Shown: piece by piece, positions 1 to 8,146 of the stretch
Layout of the letters: every line of letters starts with the position of its first letter
How positions within the stretch are numbered: position 1 is the stretch's first letter
Source of the DNA: a bacterium
GTDB lineage: Bacteria; Cyanobacteriota; Vampirovibrionia; Gastranaerophilales; Gastranaerophilaceae
Direction of reading: 5' to 3'
Assembly: GCA_017470815.1 (NCBI GenBank)
Contig: JAFUXT010000018.1
Location: 1 to 58,140, forward strand
Length of the DNA stretch: 58,140 bases
The notes under the pieces: model-generated
What the model saw: the letters and a program-made list of their open reading frames with translations, nothing else
Database searches by the model: none
What the model was told of the DNA's origin: nothing
Made by a program: the position numbers and the translations under genes

Positions 1-348
1 GTATCTCTTAATGTCATTCAAAATCAACTTGAAACTTGGTATAATCAACGCAAGGCAGATATTGATTTTATTAAAAAGCAAGTTGATGACTGCGACAAAG
101 TTATATCAATTTACTTAAATAACGGATTAAATTTAACGCAGGCTATTGAAACATATCAAAGCCAAATTAAGAGCGAGGCTGAAATTGCTGCGGCTATGGC
201 AAGCGAGCAGGCAGTCGCTACGGTAAGTTTTGAAAAGAAAATTGACATTGTTGTTAAGATTAAGCAATTACCAAAGTCAAAAGGTGCTGCTTTAGAACAA
301 TTTTTAAACTCTCTTGGTGTTGAATTTACTGTGGAGGTAGTTAAATAA
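1..348 (+). CDS. DUF1351-like phage protein, 3' part only
   Basis: This is the last 115 codons of the gene seen complete at 56358-57143, cut by the window edge. It ends in TAA, whose last A is the first base of the next gene's ATG (TAATG), so it is translationally coupled to the ERF gene. See the complete copy for the protein description. Confidence 0.85.
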   Translation, partial: VSLNVIQNQLETWYNQRKADIDFIKKQVDDCDKVISIYLNNGLNLTQAIETYQSQIKSEAEIAAAMASEQAVATVSFEKKIDIVVKIKQLPKSKGAALEQFLNSLGVEFTVEVVK

Positions 349-1345
349 TGAAAAAATCAGAAATTTTAAAAAATTATTCTAACAAAACAGGCATAAGTTA
401 CAAACATCAAGATTTGTTTGTAGGCGATGTCTATGAGGGCGAATTAGGGGTAAGAGGTATTGTTATCTCAAAAACACTTGAGGACGGTAGCACGAAATAT
501 TATTTTAAGAAAACAAATAATTGCGAGCATGCCTTGCCTGAATGTCGTGCCGGAATGAACAACGGAACTTTTATAGCCAATGTTGTGCAAGACGAGGAAC
601 TTATGAAAACCTTTATTGACGCTGGCATTATTATTGATGATGATAACGAAACTGAAAATAAGGAAACTGAAACTATGGTAAAAGAAGAAACTAAAGCGGC
701 AGAGCAACCAAAAGAAGTGCCTACGCCTCCTGTTGCTCCTGTTGCTCCTGTTAAAGAAGAAAAGCCTAAAAAGGCAACCAAAAAGGCTGAAACAAAATCA
801 GAAGTAAAGGAAGAACCTAAAACGGCTGAAACTAAACCTAAAAATATTCTTGAGAAAATCAGTGCCGTTCGTGCTGCTTGGTCAAAAGAAGATATTGACA
901 AGCAGGGCAAGGGTCGTGCTGGCGGCGGTGCAAAATATGATTATTATAAACCGCAGCAGATTATTGATTTCTGTTTAAAACATGAACTTGAAAATCGTCT
1001 ATATTCAAGATTTACAGTTATGGAAGATAGATGTTATTATGAAGTAATCAATATGGATAATATACAAGAAACCGAAATTGTGTCTTGTCCGTTTGATGTA
1101 CCACGCAAAATGGCTGCCAGCGAGGCACAACAGGTTGGTGCTGCTATGACATATTACAATAGACGCTTGGCTATGATGATGTATAAAATAGAGGACAATA
1201 GCAGGGAAAGCGTGGAAGTTATGGAGGACGCAGATTACACAAATACTGCTCCGACAATTCCAGCCCCTCCGACTATTCCTGTGCCACCGACACCAAGCGT
1301 TGAAACGCAGTTACCACCGACACCGCCGACAAATATTCAAGCAGA
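1..1345. repeat. Left copy of 1,345-bp terminal direct repeat
   Basis: Bases 1-1345 recur at 56796-58140; first and last bases align at a constant offset of 56,795 and every stretch I compared is identical. The repeat starts inside one gene and stops inside the next, so it most likely reflects a circular or circularly permuted molecule written past its starting point. A physical terminal repeat cannot be excluded. Confidence 0.95.
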
Positions 1346-1616
1346 GGTTAATAGCAAGCCTGTGAGCGAGCCAAAAGTTCAAGATGATAAAACTGTACCG
1401 CCAGCGTCAGAAAATGCAAAATCTGACATCGTGGCTGGGGAAACTGAACAAAAAGGCGATGTAATGCCGCCACCTCCTCCGGTGGTTGAACAACCAAAAA
1501 CTGCAAGTGTACCTCCTACACCACCGACTGCAACTCCTCCAAAGCAACCTACACCACCTGTTGCAGAACAACCAAAAGCAGAAGTTAAAAAAGGCAGCAT
1601 ACAGGACTTGTATTAG
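348..1616 (+). CDS. erf: ERF-family single-strand annealing protein
   Basis: 422 residues. The central part (about 165-295) matches the ERF single-strand annealing fold: an ILEKISAVR helix, a Gly-rich KYDYYKPQQI segment, then EAQQVGAAMTYYNRRLAMMM, the usual 'SPAQATGAASTYxRRY' region, followed by an acidic stretch. Such proteins anneal ssDNA in phage recombination and pair with an exonuclease, here the next gene. The N-terminal about 110 residues and the long Pro/Lys/Glu-rich linkers (about 110-160 and 300-415) are unusual; typical ERF proteins are near 200 residues. The start overlaps the upstream stop (TAATG). A second, truncated copy at 57143 comes from the terminal repeat. Family call from motifs; the function of the extra N-terminal domain is unknown. 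Confidence 0.8.
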   Translation: MKKSEILKNYSNKTGISYKHQDLFVGDVYEGELGVRGIVISKTLEDGSTKYYFKKTNNCEHALPECRAGMNNGTFIANVVQDEELMKTFIDAGIIIDDDNETENKETETMVKEETKAAEQPKEVPTPPVAPVAPVKEEKPKKATKKAETKSEVKEEPKTAETKPKNILEKISAVRAAWSKEDIDKQGKGRAGGGAKYDYYKPQQIIDFCLKHELENRLYSRFTVMEDRCYYEVINMDNIQETEIVSCPFDVPRKMAASEAQQVGAAMTYYNRRLAMMMYKIEDNSRESVEVMEDADYTNTAPTIPAPPTIPVPPTPSVETQLPPTPPTNIQAEVNSKPVSEPKVQDDKTVPPASENAKSDIVAGETEQKGDVMPPPPPVVEQPKTASVPPTPPTATPPKQPTPPVAEQPKAEVKKGSIQDLY

Positions 1617-1617
1617 T

Positions 1618-2202
1618 ATGATTAAGGTTGAATTTAGCACAAAAGAAGAATGGCTTGAGGCAAGAAAAAGTTGCCTAACAGGCACAACGGTTGGGGAGCA
1701 TATTGGCATTGTTAGCCCTTATGCTCCGAAAACCCCACAAGAAATGGAAAAAAGCCCTGCGGTTATTTTTGGTAAGAATTGCGAAACATCAATTTTAACG
1801 ATATTTAAAAACTTGCCTGAAATTGCAAAACAAACGCTTGTAGAGCCTACCATAATGCACACATTATGGTATTCTGATTATGACCCAAGAATTGCCGGAA
1901 GTTTTGACGCTCTTGCTTGGGAAAAAGGAATGGAGGGTTTTTGCGAATGTAAATCAACCGGAGCAGGACTTTATGACCTTAAAAATAGGGTAATACCTGA
2001 TACGACTTGGTTGCAAATTTTGCACTATTTTACAATAAATCCAAATTTTCAATTTTGTTATTTGGTTGTTTGCGACTATCCTCAATTTGGTAATCGCAGC
2101 GTAAAAATAGACTGGTTGCGTATTTCTCGTCAAGAGGTACAAGATAGGATAACAAATTTACAAGGTTGGCATGCTTATTTATTAGCAAAAGGAGTGAGAT
2201 AA
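1618..2202 (+). CDS. YqaJ/lambda-type viral recombinase exonuclease
   Basis: 194 residues, two bases after the ERF stop. PD-(D/E)XK nuclease features: an N-terminal EEWLEARKSCLTGTTVGEHIG, which resembles the R-x-x-x-ITATD region of YqaJ exonucleases, SFDAL (metal-binding Asp) and ECKS (E-x-K), then an aromatic Gln-containing helix near WLQILHYF. These enzymes degrade one strand from a dsDNA end and load the annealing partner. Adjacency to ERF supports a two-gene recombination module. A longer in-frame reading frame starts upstream inside erf, but ATG 1618 is the sensible start. Confidence 0.82.
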   Translation: MIKVEFSTKEEWLEARKSCLTGTTVGEHIGIVSPYAPKTPQEMEKSPAVIFGKNCETSILTIFKNLPEIAKQTLVEPTIMHTLWYSDYDPRIAGSFDALAWEKGMEGFCECKSTGAGLYDLKNRVIPDTTWLQILHYFTINPNFQFCYLVVCDYPQFGNRSVKIDWLRISRQEVQDRITNLQGWHAYLLAKGVR

Positions 2203-2630
2203 TGGGAACTGAAAAAGGCGTAAAACTTGATGACGGAAAAATTAGGCTGGGCTTGGTGCTTGGCGGTTTTGCAAAAGGTTTAAAAGAGGTCGGTTGTATC
2301 GGCACTTTTGGAGCAAACAAATATTGTGATAACGGCTGGCAGACTGTTGATAATGGGGTAAAACGATATACTGACGCTCTTTTTAGACATCTTTTTGCTT
2401 GACTTGAGGGCGATGAAATTGACGCCGAAAGCGGTTATAGACACTTAGCACATGCTGCTTGGAATTGTCTTGCCCTTTTAACCTTGACACACATGCCCAA
2501 ATTTTTATTGCCAAAATCCCAATGGGGCTGTGATGACATAAGTAAATTTGAACAAAGCAAAGATATGATTTGGAAAGAGTTACAAGAGCGAAATAACAGG
2601 GCTATAAGCAGTCTTGGGAAAGATAAATAA
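2202..2630 (+). pseudogene. DUF5664 (dATP/dGTP diphosphohydrolase N-terminal-like) gene with in-frame TGA
   Basis: Start ATG 2202 overlaps the exonuclease stop (TAATG). Codons 1-66 read KLDDGKIRLGLVLGG...YTDALFRHLFA, then TGA at 2400-2402, then 75 more codons in the same frame (LEGDEIDAESGYRHLAHAAW...) to TAA at 2630. From memory of this common phage family the interrupted motif is normally 'RHLLAWLEGE', so the TGA sits exactly at a conserved Trp (TGG to TGA). Both halves stay well conserved, suggesting a very recent nonsense change, readthrough, or a sequence error. Proposed role by family name: nucleotide or purine metabolism, not demonstrated. Confidence 0.75.
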
Positions 2631-2635
2631 AAATC

Positions 2636-3001
2636 ATGGCAAAAACAATAGTCGGCATAATTTATAAGGCTGAAAATATACATACAGGCGAATGTTATAT
2701 AGGACAAACGAAAAAAGATTTAGCAAGACGGATTTACGACCATGAATATGAGGCTTTTAACCGGAAAGCAACTGACAAATTTCATTCTGCTTTAAGAGAA
2801 TGGGGACGTAAGGCTTTTAATTGGTCAATAATTGACGAATGCAATAACTACACAAAATTATCAAAGTTAGAGAAGAAATATATTAAACGGTATGACGCTA
2901 TTGATAATGGTTACAATACACAAATTCGCTTTGACGCTAATGCAATAAATCGCATAAATGAAACAAACTATGTCAATAATTTTCTCAAGAGAGTGCAATA
3001 A
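2636..3001 (+). CDS. GIY-YIG endonuclease (homing-type, free-standing)
   Basis: 121 residues. GIIYKAENIHTGECYIGQT gives the GIY and YIG elements (GII-Y and CYIG), followed by the Arg of LARRIYDH and a Glu/Asn-rich C-terminal part. Nickase or homing-type nucleases of this family spread between phages. The start lies 5 nt after the upstream stop with no clear Shine-Dalgarno. Its stop codon is made by the first bases of the promoter repeat at 2993, so it sits wedged between a gene end and a promoter, as expected for an inserted selfish gene. Confidence 0.82.
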   Translation: MAKTIVGIIYKAENIHTGECYIGQTKKDLARRIYDHEYEAFNRKATDKFHSALREWGRKAFNWSIIDECNNYTKLSKLEKKYIKRYDAIDNGYNTQIRFDANAINRINETNYVNNFLKRVQ

Positions 3002-3023
3002 TTATCAAAACTTGTGATATAAT
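2993..3023 (+). promoter_or_regulatory. Early-type promoter with TATCA-N7-TGATA repeat (copy A)
   Basis: GTGCAATA at 2993-3000, TATCA 3003-3007, TGATA 3015-3019, -10 TATAAT 3018-3023. The same roughly 31-bp block occurs at 44551, 50625 and 56296. It lies 20 bp upstream of the HTH gene at 3044. Confidence 0.75.
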
Positions 3024-3043
3024 AAAATAGTAAGGACGGAAAA

Positions 3044-3418
3044 ATGGAAAAGCAATACATAGATGTTACAAACATTGAGGAAAACCCAAAACTTTTTCTC
3101 AAGATATACAAAGCGAGTTATTGTGTAAATCGCAAGTATAAAGACAATTATCAAGGTTACGATATGGTAAAAAGACTTACTCCACAACAACTTGCTAATC
3201 AAGCATTGAAAGACGCCAAAAAGGGAGCAGCCTATGCACAGTTTTTGGTTAAACCTGAAAATGCAATTTTATTAGTTTGTCGCAAAGAGGGCTTAACACG
3301 TAGGCAATTAGCGGAACTGATAGGCGTTAGGGTGTCAAGACTTGAAAACTGTTTGAGCAGAGATACTGTTTCAAAAGGCATAAAAGCATTGTTGCAAGAA
3401 AGATTTAACTACGTATAA
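3044..3418 (+). CDS. Putative helix-turn-helix DNA-binding protein
   Basis: 124 residues. The C-terminal third, CRKEGLTRRQLAELIGVRVS, followed by SRLENCLSRDTVSKGIKALL, reads like a helix-turn-helix (xRxQLAELxGV, then a recognition helix). The N-terminal part matches nothing I know. It has its own promoter (copy A) and a good RBS (AAGGACGG). Because it is first after this promoter class it is a candidate regulator of the repeat promoters. The fold call is moderate; no partner or ligand is evident. Confidence 0.55.
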   Translation: MEKQYIDVTNIEENPKLFLKIYKASYCVNRKYKDNYQGYDMVKRLTPQQLANQALKDAKKGAAYAQFLVKPENAILLVCRKEGLTRRQLAELIGVRVSRLENCLSRDTVSKGIKALLQERFNYV

Positions 3419-3429
3419 AGGGACAAAAA

Positions 3430-4497
3430 ATGGAAATTGATTTTGAAACTGACCCGATAACCGAGCAAGAAGTTATATCATTATTAGGAAAGAATTACAA
3501 AGTACAAGGCGATGAATTGGTTTGGGCTTGTCCTGCTTGTAGAGGTATGGGAGGCGATAGAGCCGCAGATAACCTTAAATTTAATCGTTCAAAACACATT
3601 TTAAAATGCTTTGCTTGTGATTATGGTCAAGAAATAACGAGCATAATTGCTCGCAGGCGATTTGAGGCACAACAGGGAAATGGCGAGGATTTCTCTGCTC
3701 AAACATCGCCTATATATACGCCACCGCCACCAAGCATGCCAAGACAAGAAAAACCGAAAGAAAAAGAAATACCTCAAGATAAATTGGACGAATATTATTG
3801 GGACTGCGGCGTAATGTTATTCAGACATAAAGACATTTTACGCAAAATGTTTGAAAAACATAGTATCATGCCTAAAACTGCTCTTGAATGCAATATAGGT
3901 TATGACGAGAAAAAGGACATGCTTGTTTTTCCAAGCAGAGCGATAGGCAAAGACCCTACACAAAGTATGTTTCCTTATTGTGAGGCAAACGGAGCAGAAT
4001 ATAGAGAATATACAGGCGAAAAGAGAATAAGACGCATAAGTGGCTATGATAGTCGTATTTGCCTTGTTACCGGAAATAATTTTGCTATGCGTGGAATTAT
4101 TTGTGAGGGCTATAAAGACGCTTATAATCTTTATCAACTTATGAAAATTACCCAGCCTGAAATAATCAGCCATACTGCTATTTTTACAGTACAAAACGGT
4201 ACAAATAGCATAAATACTGACTGTTGCTTACAAAAAGTAAATTGGCGTAGATTTGAAAGCATAGGACTTTGTATGGACAACGATAAGGCAGGGGACGAGG
4301 CGACTGAATTAGCGTTAGGTTTGTTTGACTGTATGGAAGATTTACGACCGCAGTTAATAGCAGGATATAATGATATTCAGAAACGATTTGAAAAAGAGTT
4401 TGCCCCTCAAGTTGATATTGAAAAAGCGTTGCAAGCGTCTTGGATAGATGAAATGGCGGCAAGTGAATTATGCTGCGAAATGCAAGTACCGTTTTAA
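3430..4497 (+). CDS. DnaG-like primase (zinc finger plus TOPRIM)
   Basis: 355 residues. The N-terminal zinc finger has CPAC and CFAC (about residues 34-65) as in CHC2-type primases. A Pro-rich linker follows (about 95-115). The TOPRIM core has GIICEGYKDAYNL (motif with Glu) and IGLCMDNDKAGDEAT (DxD). Such proteins prime lagging-strand synthesis. It is shorter than DnaG (about 600 residues) and lacks a C-terminal helicase domain, so a separate helicase is needed; 44591 and 53970 encode candidates. Confidence 0.82.
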   Translation: MEIDFETDPITEQEVISLLGKNYKVQGDELVWACPACRGMGGDRAADNLKFNRSKHILKCFACDYGQEITSIIARRRFEAQQGNGEDFSAQTSPIYTPPPPSMPRQEKPKEKEIPQDKLDEYYWDCGVMLFRHKDILRKMFEKHSIMPKTALECNIGYDEKKDMLVFPSRAIGKDPTQSMFPYCEANGAEYREYTGEKRIRRISGYDSRICLVTGNNFAMRGIICEGYKDAYNLYQLMKITQPEIISHTAIFTVQNGTNSINTDCCLQKVNWRRFESIGLCMDNDKAGDEATELALGLFDCMEDLRPQLIAGYNDIQKRFEKEFAPQVDIEKALQASWIDEMAASELCCEMQVPF

Positions 4498-4513
4498 GAA
4501 AAGGATTTAACAA

Positions 4514-4867
4514 ATGAAAAAATCAGACACACGAAAAGTTAAATTATGTCCTAACTGCGGAAGTATTTTAATGTGGTCGTTCGCCATTAGGGGTTGCGAA
4601 TATATATGTGTTCCTTGTGGCGAGGGTTTTCCCTTATTTAACGATTTTGAGGACAAAATTATTTCGCAAGACGAATATAACGCATTGAGAGAAAAATATA
4701 AAGACGATTTAGGTAAAATAGGTTTGCAAACCGCAAAAGCAGGAGGTGGCAAGTGCAATACTTGTGGAACTGCCTTTAATTGCGAAAATTGCAAAAGACT
4801 TGAGAAACATAAATTACAATATTTTGGAAAGGGTACGGTTAGAAATGTTGACGGTCGTATTGATTAA
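4514..4867 (+). CDS. Small zinc-ribbon protein with two CxxC pairs
   Basis: 117 residues. Four Cys-pair motifs: LCPNCG and CVPCG in the N-terminal half, CNTCG and CENCK near residues 77-93. The layout indicates two metal-binding ribbons. No enzymatic motif is visible. It is encoded 16 nt after the primase, suggesting a role alongside DNA metabolism; this is inference from position only. Confidence 0.6.
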   Translation: MKKSDTRKVKLCPNCGSILMWSFAIRGCEYICVPCGEGFPLFNDFEDKIISQDEYNALREKYKDDLGKIGLQTAKAGGGKCNTCGTAFNCENCKRLEKHKLQYFGKGTVRNVDGRID

Positions 4868-5399
4868 GATTTTAGAAACAATTTTTGATTTAATAGCAGT
4901 ATTTTGTATAGTTACACTTTTTTCAGACTATTTACGCTGGAAACGCAAAAGAGAAATCATTATGGTAGATATGGCTGCTTTGTTTGATATTGTGCCTATT
5001 CTTAAAAGGGGTGTAATGTGGGTGCAAAATAATCCAAACAATAACTTAAATGATTACTTACAAGCCCATTTACCGGAATGTTTACCGTTTCCGACTGATT
5101 TGTTAAAGGCTATCAAGTATCAAAATGCAGGATATACCCTTATGTTTTATACTGAAATGCCAAATTGCACTCGTCCACAACTTGCAAGACTTTTGAATAA
5201 TTGGCACTTAAAAGGCGATTTATGTCTTAATTTTAATGATGATTTTGGCGACCCAGCACAATTCAGAGAACTTTGTATTTATGAATTGCAAAAACATAGC
5301 AGAAAAGGGTCAAAAGTCAAAGGTATTATTGACACTTATCGCAGAGTAAACACAAATGCTGATAAATATTATGCACAAAAGGGAATTAAAATATGTTAA
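4845..5399 (+). CDS. Unknown protein with N-terminal membrane segment
   Basis: 184 residues with ATG 4845, chosen because GGAAAGGG lies about 12 nt upstream and the start overlaps the previous stop by 23 nt. Residues 3-28 are strongly hydrophobic (one membrane segment), followed by a basic stretch (RWKRKRE). The remaining cytoplasmic part contains CTRPQLARLLNNW. No family recognised. An internal Met about 35 codons in could give a soluble form, but it has no good RBS. Confidence 0.55.
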   Translation: MLTVVLIKILETIFDLIAVFCIVTLFSDYLRWKRKREIIMVDMAALFDIVPILKRGVMWVQNNPNNNLNDYLQAHLPECLPFPTDLLKAIKYQNAGYTLMFYTEMPNCTRPQLARLLNNWHLKGDLCLNFNDDFGDPAQFRELCIYELQKHSRKGSKVKGIIDTYRRVNTNADKYYAQKGIKIC

Positions 5400-5420
5400 T
5401 ATGTATAAGGAGCAAACATA

Positions 5421-6050
5421 ATGCAAGAACAGACACCTATAAAACTGACACCGGAACAAGAAAAAGCCTACAAGGCAAGAATGAAATATATTGAAAAGCA
5501 CTCTGTCAAAAATCCAAATAACCCAAAGTATGAAATGGTTATTTTGGAAAAAGACGGCTCGCTAACATTGACAGGCGGCAGCGAAAAGACAGGTATTGCA
5601 ATTATAAATCGTGATACCATAAAACATCAAGACATGCCGTATTGGCGAGTTATTAAGGCTAATTTTGATTTTTATAAAAAGAAAAACCGAAAATACTACA
5701 ATTTAATCGTTGAATTTTTACAAGAACGCAAAAAGTGGGACGATATTCAGATGTGCTTTAAGTGTCTTAATCGTTTTGGCGAAGTGCTGGAAAAGCAGGA
5801 TATTGATAGGCTATTATTCAAACTAAACCGCAAAAATCTTGACACTTATAATGCACTTATGCAAAATGTTGAGCAAATCTTAAAATCAGCAGAATTGTTT
5901 GGGTTTGCTATTGTCAAAAATGAGGACGGTAGCGAAACATCAGCAGAGCAACGATTAAAGATTATTGCTGATAAAGTCAGAGAGGCGAGGGTTTTGATTA
6001 CAAAACAATATGAGGTAAATAAAAATGAGCAAAGCGACCGAAATCTTTAA
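5421..6050 (+). CDS. Conserved-looking phage protein, function unknown
   Basis: 209 residues, RBS AAGGAG, in line with the surrounding replication genes and overlapping the next gene by 26 nt. Predicted mostly helical and charged, with KKKNRKYYN and a central CFKCLNRFG. The C-terminal half looks coiled-coil. I recognise no family. Confidence 0.55.
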   Translation: MQEQTPIKLTPEQEKAYKARMKYIEKHSVKNPNNPKYEMVILEKDGSLTLTGGSEKTGIAIINRDTIKHQDMPYWRVIKANFDFYKKKNRKYYNLIVEFLQERKKWDDIQMCFKCLNRFGEVLEKQDIDRLLFKLNRKNLDTYNALMQNVEQILKSAELFGFAIVKNEDGSETSAEQRLKIIADKVREARVLITKQYEVNKNEQSDRNL

Positions 6051-6261
6051 ATTACAAAGAGCCGTTTTTGGCGATGATTTGTGTTTAATCTATAACGAAA
6101 ATCGTACTGTCATGGGTCAATATCCTACAACAAAAGACGACCTGAAAATTTTGCAGGGCGAATATAAAACATACTTTTGGGGCAAGCACAACGACAACAC
6201 AGGCAAGACGGAATTTATTAGGCATTGTACGCAAGATGAGGTTGATAAAATTGAGTGGTAA
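6025..6261 (+). CDS. Small hypothetical protein
   Basis: 78 residues, overlapping its neighbours on both sides (26 nt each), which implies translational coupling in this operon. RBS GAGGTAAAT. No known motif. Confidence 0.5.
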   Translation: MSKATEIFKLQRAVFGDDLCLIYNENRTVMGQYPTTKDDLKILQGEYKTYFWGKHNDNTGKTEFIRHCTQDEVDKIEW

Positions 6262-7201
6262 ATTAGATATACAAGTTTTAAAATGTCGTCAGGCTATGGC
6301 TCTTAAAGATAAAGTTCGTTTTTCTAAAAGACGAATTGAAATGTGGGTTGACCACTTTGGCGAGGAGGGAGTGTATATTTCTTTTTCCGGCGGTAAGGAT
6401 AGTACCGTTTTATTACATCTTGTCAGGTCGTTATATCCAGATATTGAAGCGGTTTTTGTTGATACAGGGTTAGAATATCCTGAAATTAAGCAGTTTGTAA
6501 AATCCTTTCAAAATGTTACAATAATAAGACCCAAAATGATGTTTAACGAAGTTATTGACAAGTATGGTTTTCCTATAATTTCAAAAGAGGTAAGTGAGGC
6601 GGTTTATAATGCAAGGTTACATTTGCAAGACGGTTATAAATATAAGCAACATTATGATAAACTTTGTGGAAATTTACTATCAAAGGACGGAAGTAAAAGC
6701 CCGTATAATTGCGAAAAATGGAAATTTTTATTAGACGCTCCGTTTAAGATTTCCAATAGATGTTGTAATATAATGAAAAAGACACCTGTTCATCTATATT
6801 ATAGACAAACCAAAAAAGTTCCTATTGTTGGGATAATGGCTGCGGAAAGCCGATTAAGAACTCAACAATATTTAAAACAAGGATGTAATGGGTTTGATAA
6901 CAAAATTCCGACATCTAATCCTATTGCATTCTGGACGGAGCAAGACATATTGCAATATTTAAAAGAGTTTAATGTTCCGTTTGCAAGTGTGTATGGTGAA
7001 ATCAAACAAGATGAAAATGGAAAATATTACACTACTGGCTGTCAGAGGACAGGTTGCATGTTTTGTGGCTTTGGTTGTCATCTTGAAAAATCACCTAATA
7101 GGTTTGAAAAATTAAAAAAAACACACCCTAAACAATATAATTATATAATAAATGTTCTTGGTATGGGTCAAGTTTTGGATTACATCGGGGTAAAATATTA
7201 A
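6236..7201 (+). CDS. PP-loop ATPase, PAPS reductase-like family
   Basis: 321 residues. The PP-loop SFSGGKDST is at residues 49-57, followed by VDTGLEYPEI, as in PAPS reductase and DndC-like sulfur-transfer enzymes. Cys-rich elements follow: CCNIMKK (about 179-186) and, near residue 270, CQRTGCMFCGFGC, a probable metal or Fe-S site. Phage members may act in sulfur assimilation, nucleic-acid sulfur modification or nucleotide chemistry; the sequence does not decide which. The start overlaps the upstream gene. Two small Cys-rich ORFs follow directly. Confidence 0.75.
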   Translation: MRLIKLSGKLDIQVLKCRQAMALKDKVRFSKRRIEMWVDHFGEEGVYISFSGGKDSTVLLHLVRSLYPDIEAVFVDTGLEYPEIKQFVKSFQNVTIIRPKMMFNEVIDKYGFPIISKEVSEAVYNARLHLQDGYKYKQHYDKLCGNLLSKDGSKSPYNCEKWKFLLDAPFKISNRCCNIMKKTPVHLYYRQTKKVPIVGIMAAESRLRTQQYLKQGCNGFDNKIPTSNPIAFWTEQDILQYLKEFNVPFASVYGEIKQDENGKYYTTGCQRTGCMFCGFGCHLEKSPNRFEKLKKTHPKQYNYIINVLGMGQVLDYIGVKY

Positions 7202-7371
7202 TGGGGCGACCAATTCAAAATATTTATAAGTGTAACAATTACACTAAAAACTATAACTTAAATAAAACTTGCAAAAATTGCAAAAGATGTGTAATATATT
7301 ATGGCGAGTATTGTTATGACTATGAAGAAACCTTACTGCAAAAAGAGAAACGAAATATTGCCAATAGGTAA
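7201..7371 (+). CDS. Small Cys-rich protein
   Basis: 56 residues; ATG shares a base with the PAPS reductase-like stop (TAATG). Contains CNNY, CKNCKRC and YGEYC, so six Cys in 56 residues, a probable metal-binding knuckle. Tight coupling to the PP-loop enzyme suggests a shared process. Confidence 0.55.
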   Translation: MGRPIQNIYKCNNYTKNYNLNKTCKNCKRCVIYYGEYCYDYEETLLQKEKRNIANR

Positions 7372-7375
7372 AAAT

Positions 7376-7531
7376 ATGCCGGAGGATTATTGTGTGGACT
7401 GCGAACATTTTGACAATGGCGACTGTTTCACTGCAAATTTACCTGTGAAATATACAGGCGATATTATTCATATTGTTAAACCGACCGCCAAAATTTTGAA
7501 ATTTGAAAAAAGAGAGAAAAAGGATAGTTGA
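7376..7531 (+). CDS. Small Cys-rich protein, last gene of plus-strand arm
   Basis: 51 residues from ATG 7376; the reading frame is open further upstream but would overlap the previous gene heavily. Has YCVDCEHFDNGDC, three closely spaced Cys. Ends with TGA, so TGA is an ordinary stop here. Followed by a terminator hairpin. Confidence 0.5.
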   Translation: MPEDYCVDCEHFDNGDCFTANLPVKYTGDIIHIVKPTAKILKFEKREKKDS

Positions 7532-7565
7532 AACATTTACCTTATTGGATTATTATAAATTGATT

Positions 7566-7608
7566 AAACTCCCCAGCGAAATTAAAAAGTTTGGGGACTT
7601 TTTATATC
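7566..7608. terminator. Bidirectional hairpin terminator between converging arms
   Basis: AAA-C-TCCCCA at 7566-7575 pairs with TGGGGA-C-TTT at 7592-7601 with one C-C mismatch, and a T-run follows on the plus strand with A-rich sequence before it. It lies 35 nt after the last plus-strand gene. Confidence 0.65.
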
Positions 7609-7676
7609 TTTAGGTATATTTTATCATTAGACTATATAACCCCTCTTAAAACGCCTCCTAATAGCCTTAAAATGAA

Positions 7677-7697
7677 AGTGCCACCAAAGGCAGCACT
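7677..7697. terminator. Second hairpin in the convergent gap
   Basis: AGTGC (7677-7681) pairs with GCACT (7693-7697); T-rich sequence follows on both strands (GTTTTTTC on plus; TTTCATTTT on minus). It probably ends minus-strand transcription after the HNH gene. The 14-mer TAACCCCTCTTAAA just upstream also occurs near 37273. Confidence 0.4.
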
Positions 7698-7766
7698 CCG
7701 AGCGTTTTTTCAAAATGAAAAAGATTTAACGACTTAATTATACATCAAGCATGCAAAATAAGTCAA

Positions 7767-8132
7767 TTATAATAAGTCAGAAACCGTCTGTAATATAGAT
7801 TTTATGTACTTATCGCCATTAAAACCTTTTCGTCTTATACCTTTAAATTGAGTTAGGTAATCAGCCATAGCCTTTAGGTTAATAAAATCCCTTAAGGGTT
7901 TATTACCTCTTGCATTGTTTTTACGCTTACTTGCTAAAACAAGGTTTGATAGGTCGGTTGTGCCTCCTTGCTCTCTGCAAAGTAAATGTTCAAGACTGCA
8001 ATTATCTTTAGTGAGCCTGTCGCCATAAAAACCTTTTTTAACTTGTGGTAATTTACCCTTTTTATATAGGGTTTTAAGTACGGAATTGTAGCCACCAAAA
8101 GTAGGTTGTGGCTTAATAGGCTCTGTTCTCAT
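7767..8132 (-). CDS. HNH endonuclease
   Basis: 121 residues. SLEHLLCREQGGTTDLSNLVLA, then KRKNNARGN, gives the HNH core (E-H, N, N-x-x-R-G). It is last in the minus-strand arm, 14 nt after the preceding gene. HNH proteins in phages act either in packaging with terminase or as homing nucleases; distance from terminase favours the homing type. Confidence 0.75.
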   Translation of the reverse strand: MRTEPIKPQPTFGGYNSVLKTLYKKGKLPQVKKGFYGDRLTKDNCSLEHLLCREQGGTTDLSNLVLASKRKNNARGNKPLRDFINLKAMADYLTQFKGIRRKGFNGDKYIKSILQTVSDLL

Positions 8133-8146
8133 AGGCGTTTCCTCTC

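Noticed and set aside
468..910. Minus-strand frames opposite erf
   Set aside because: Low-complexity antisense of Lys/Glu/Pro-rich coding sequence.
2400..2402. Genome-wide TGA = Trp code
   Set aside because: TGA ends several coupled genes (8927, 9066, 34870 and others), so it is a normal stop; the single case is treated on its own.
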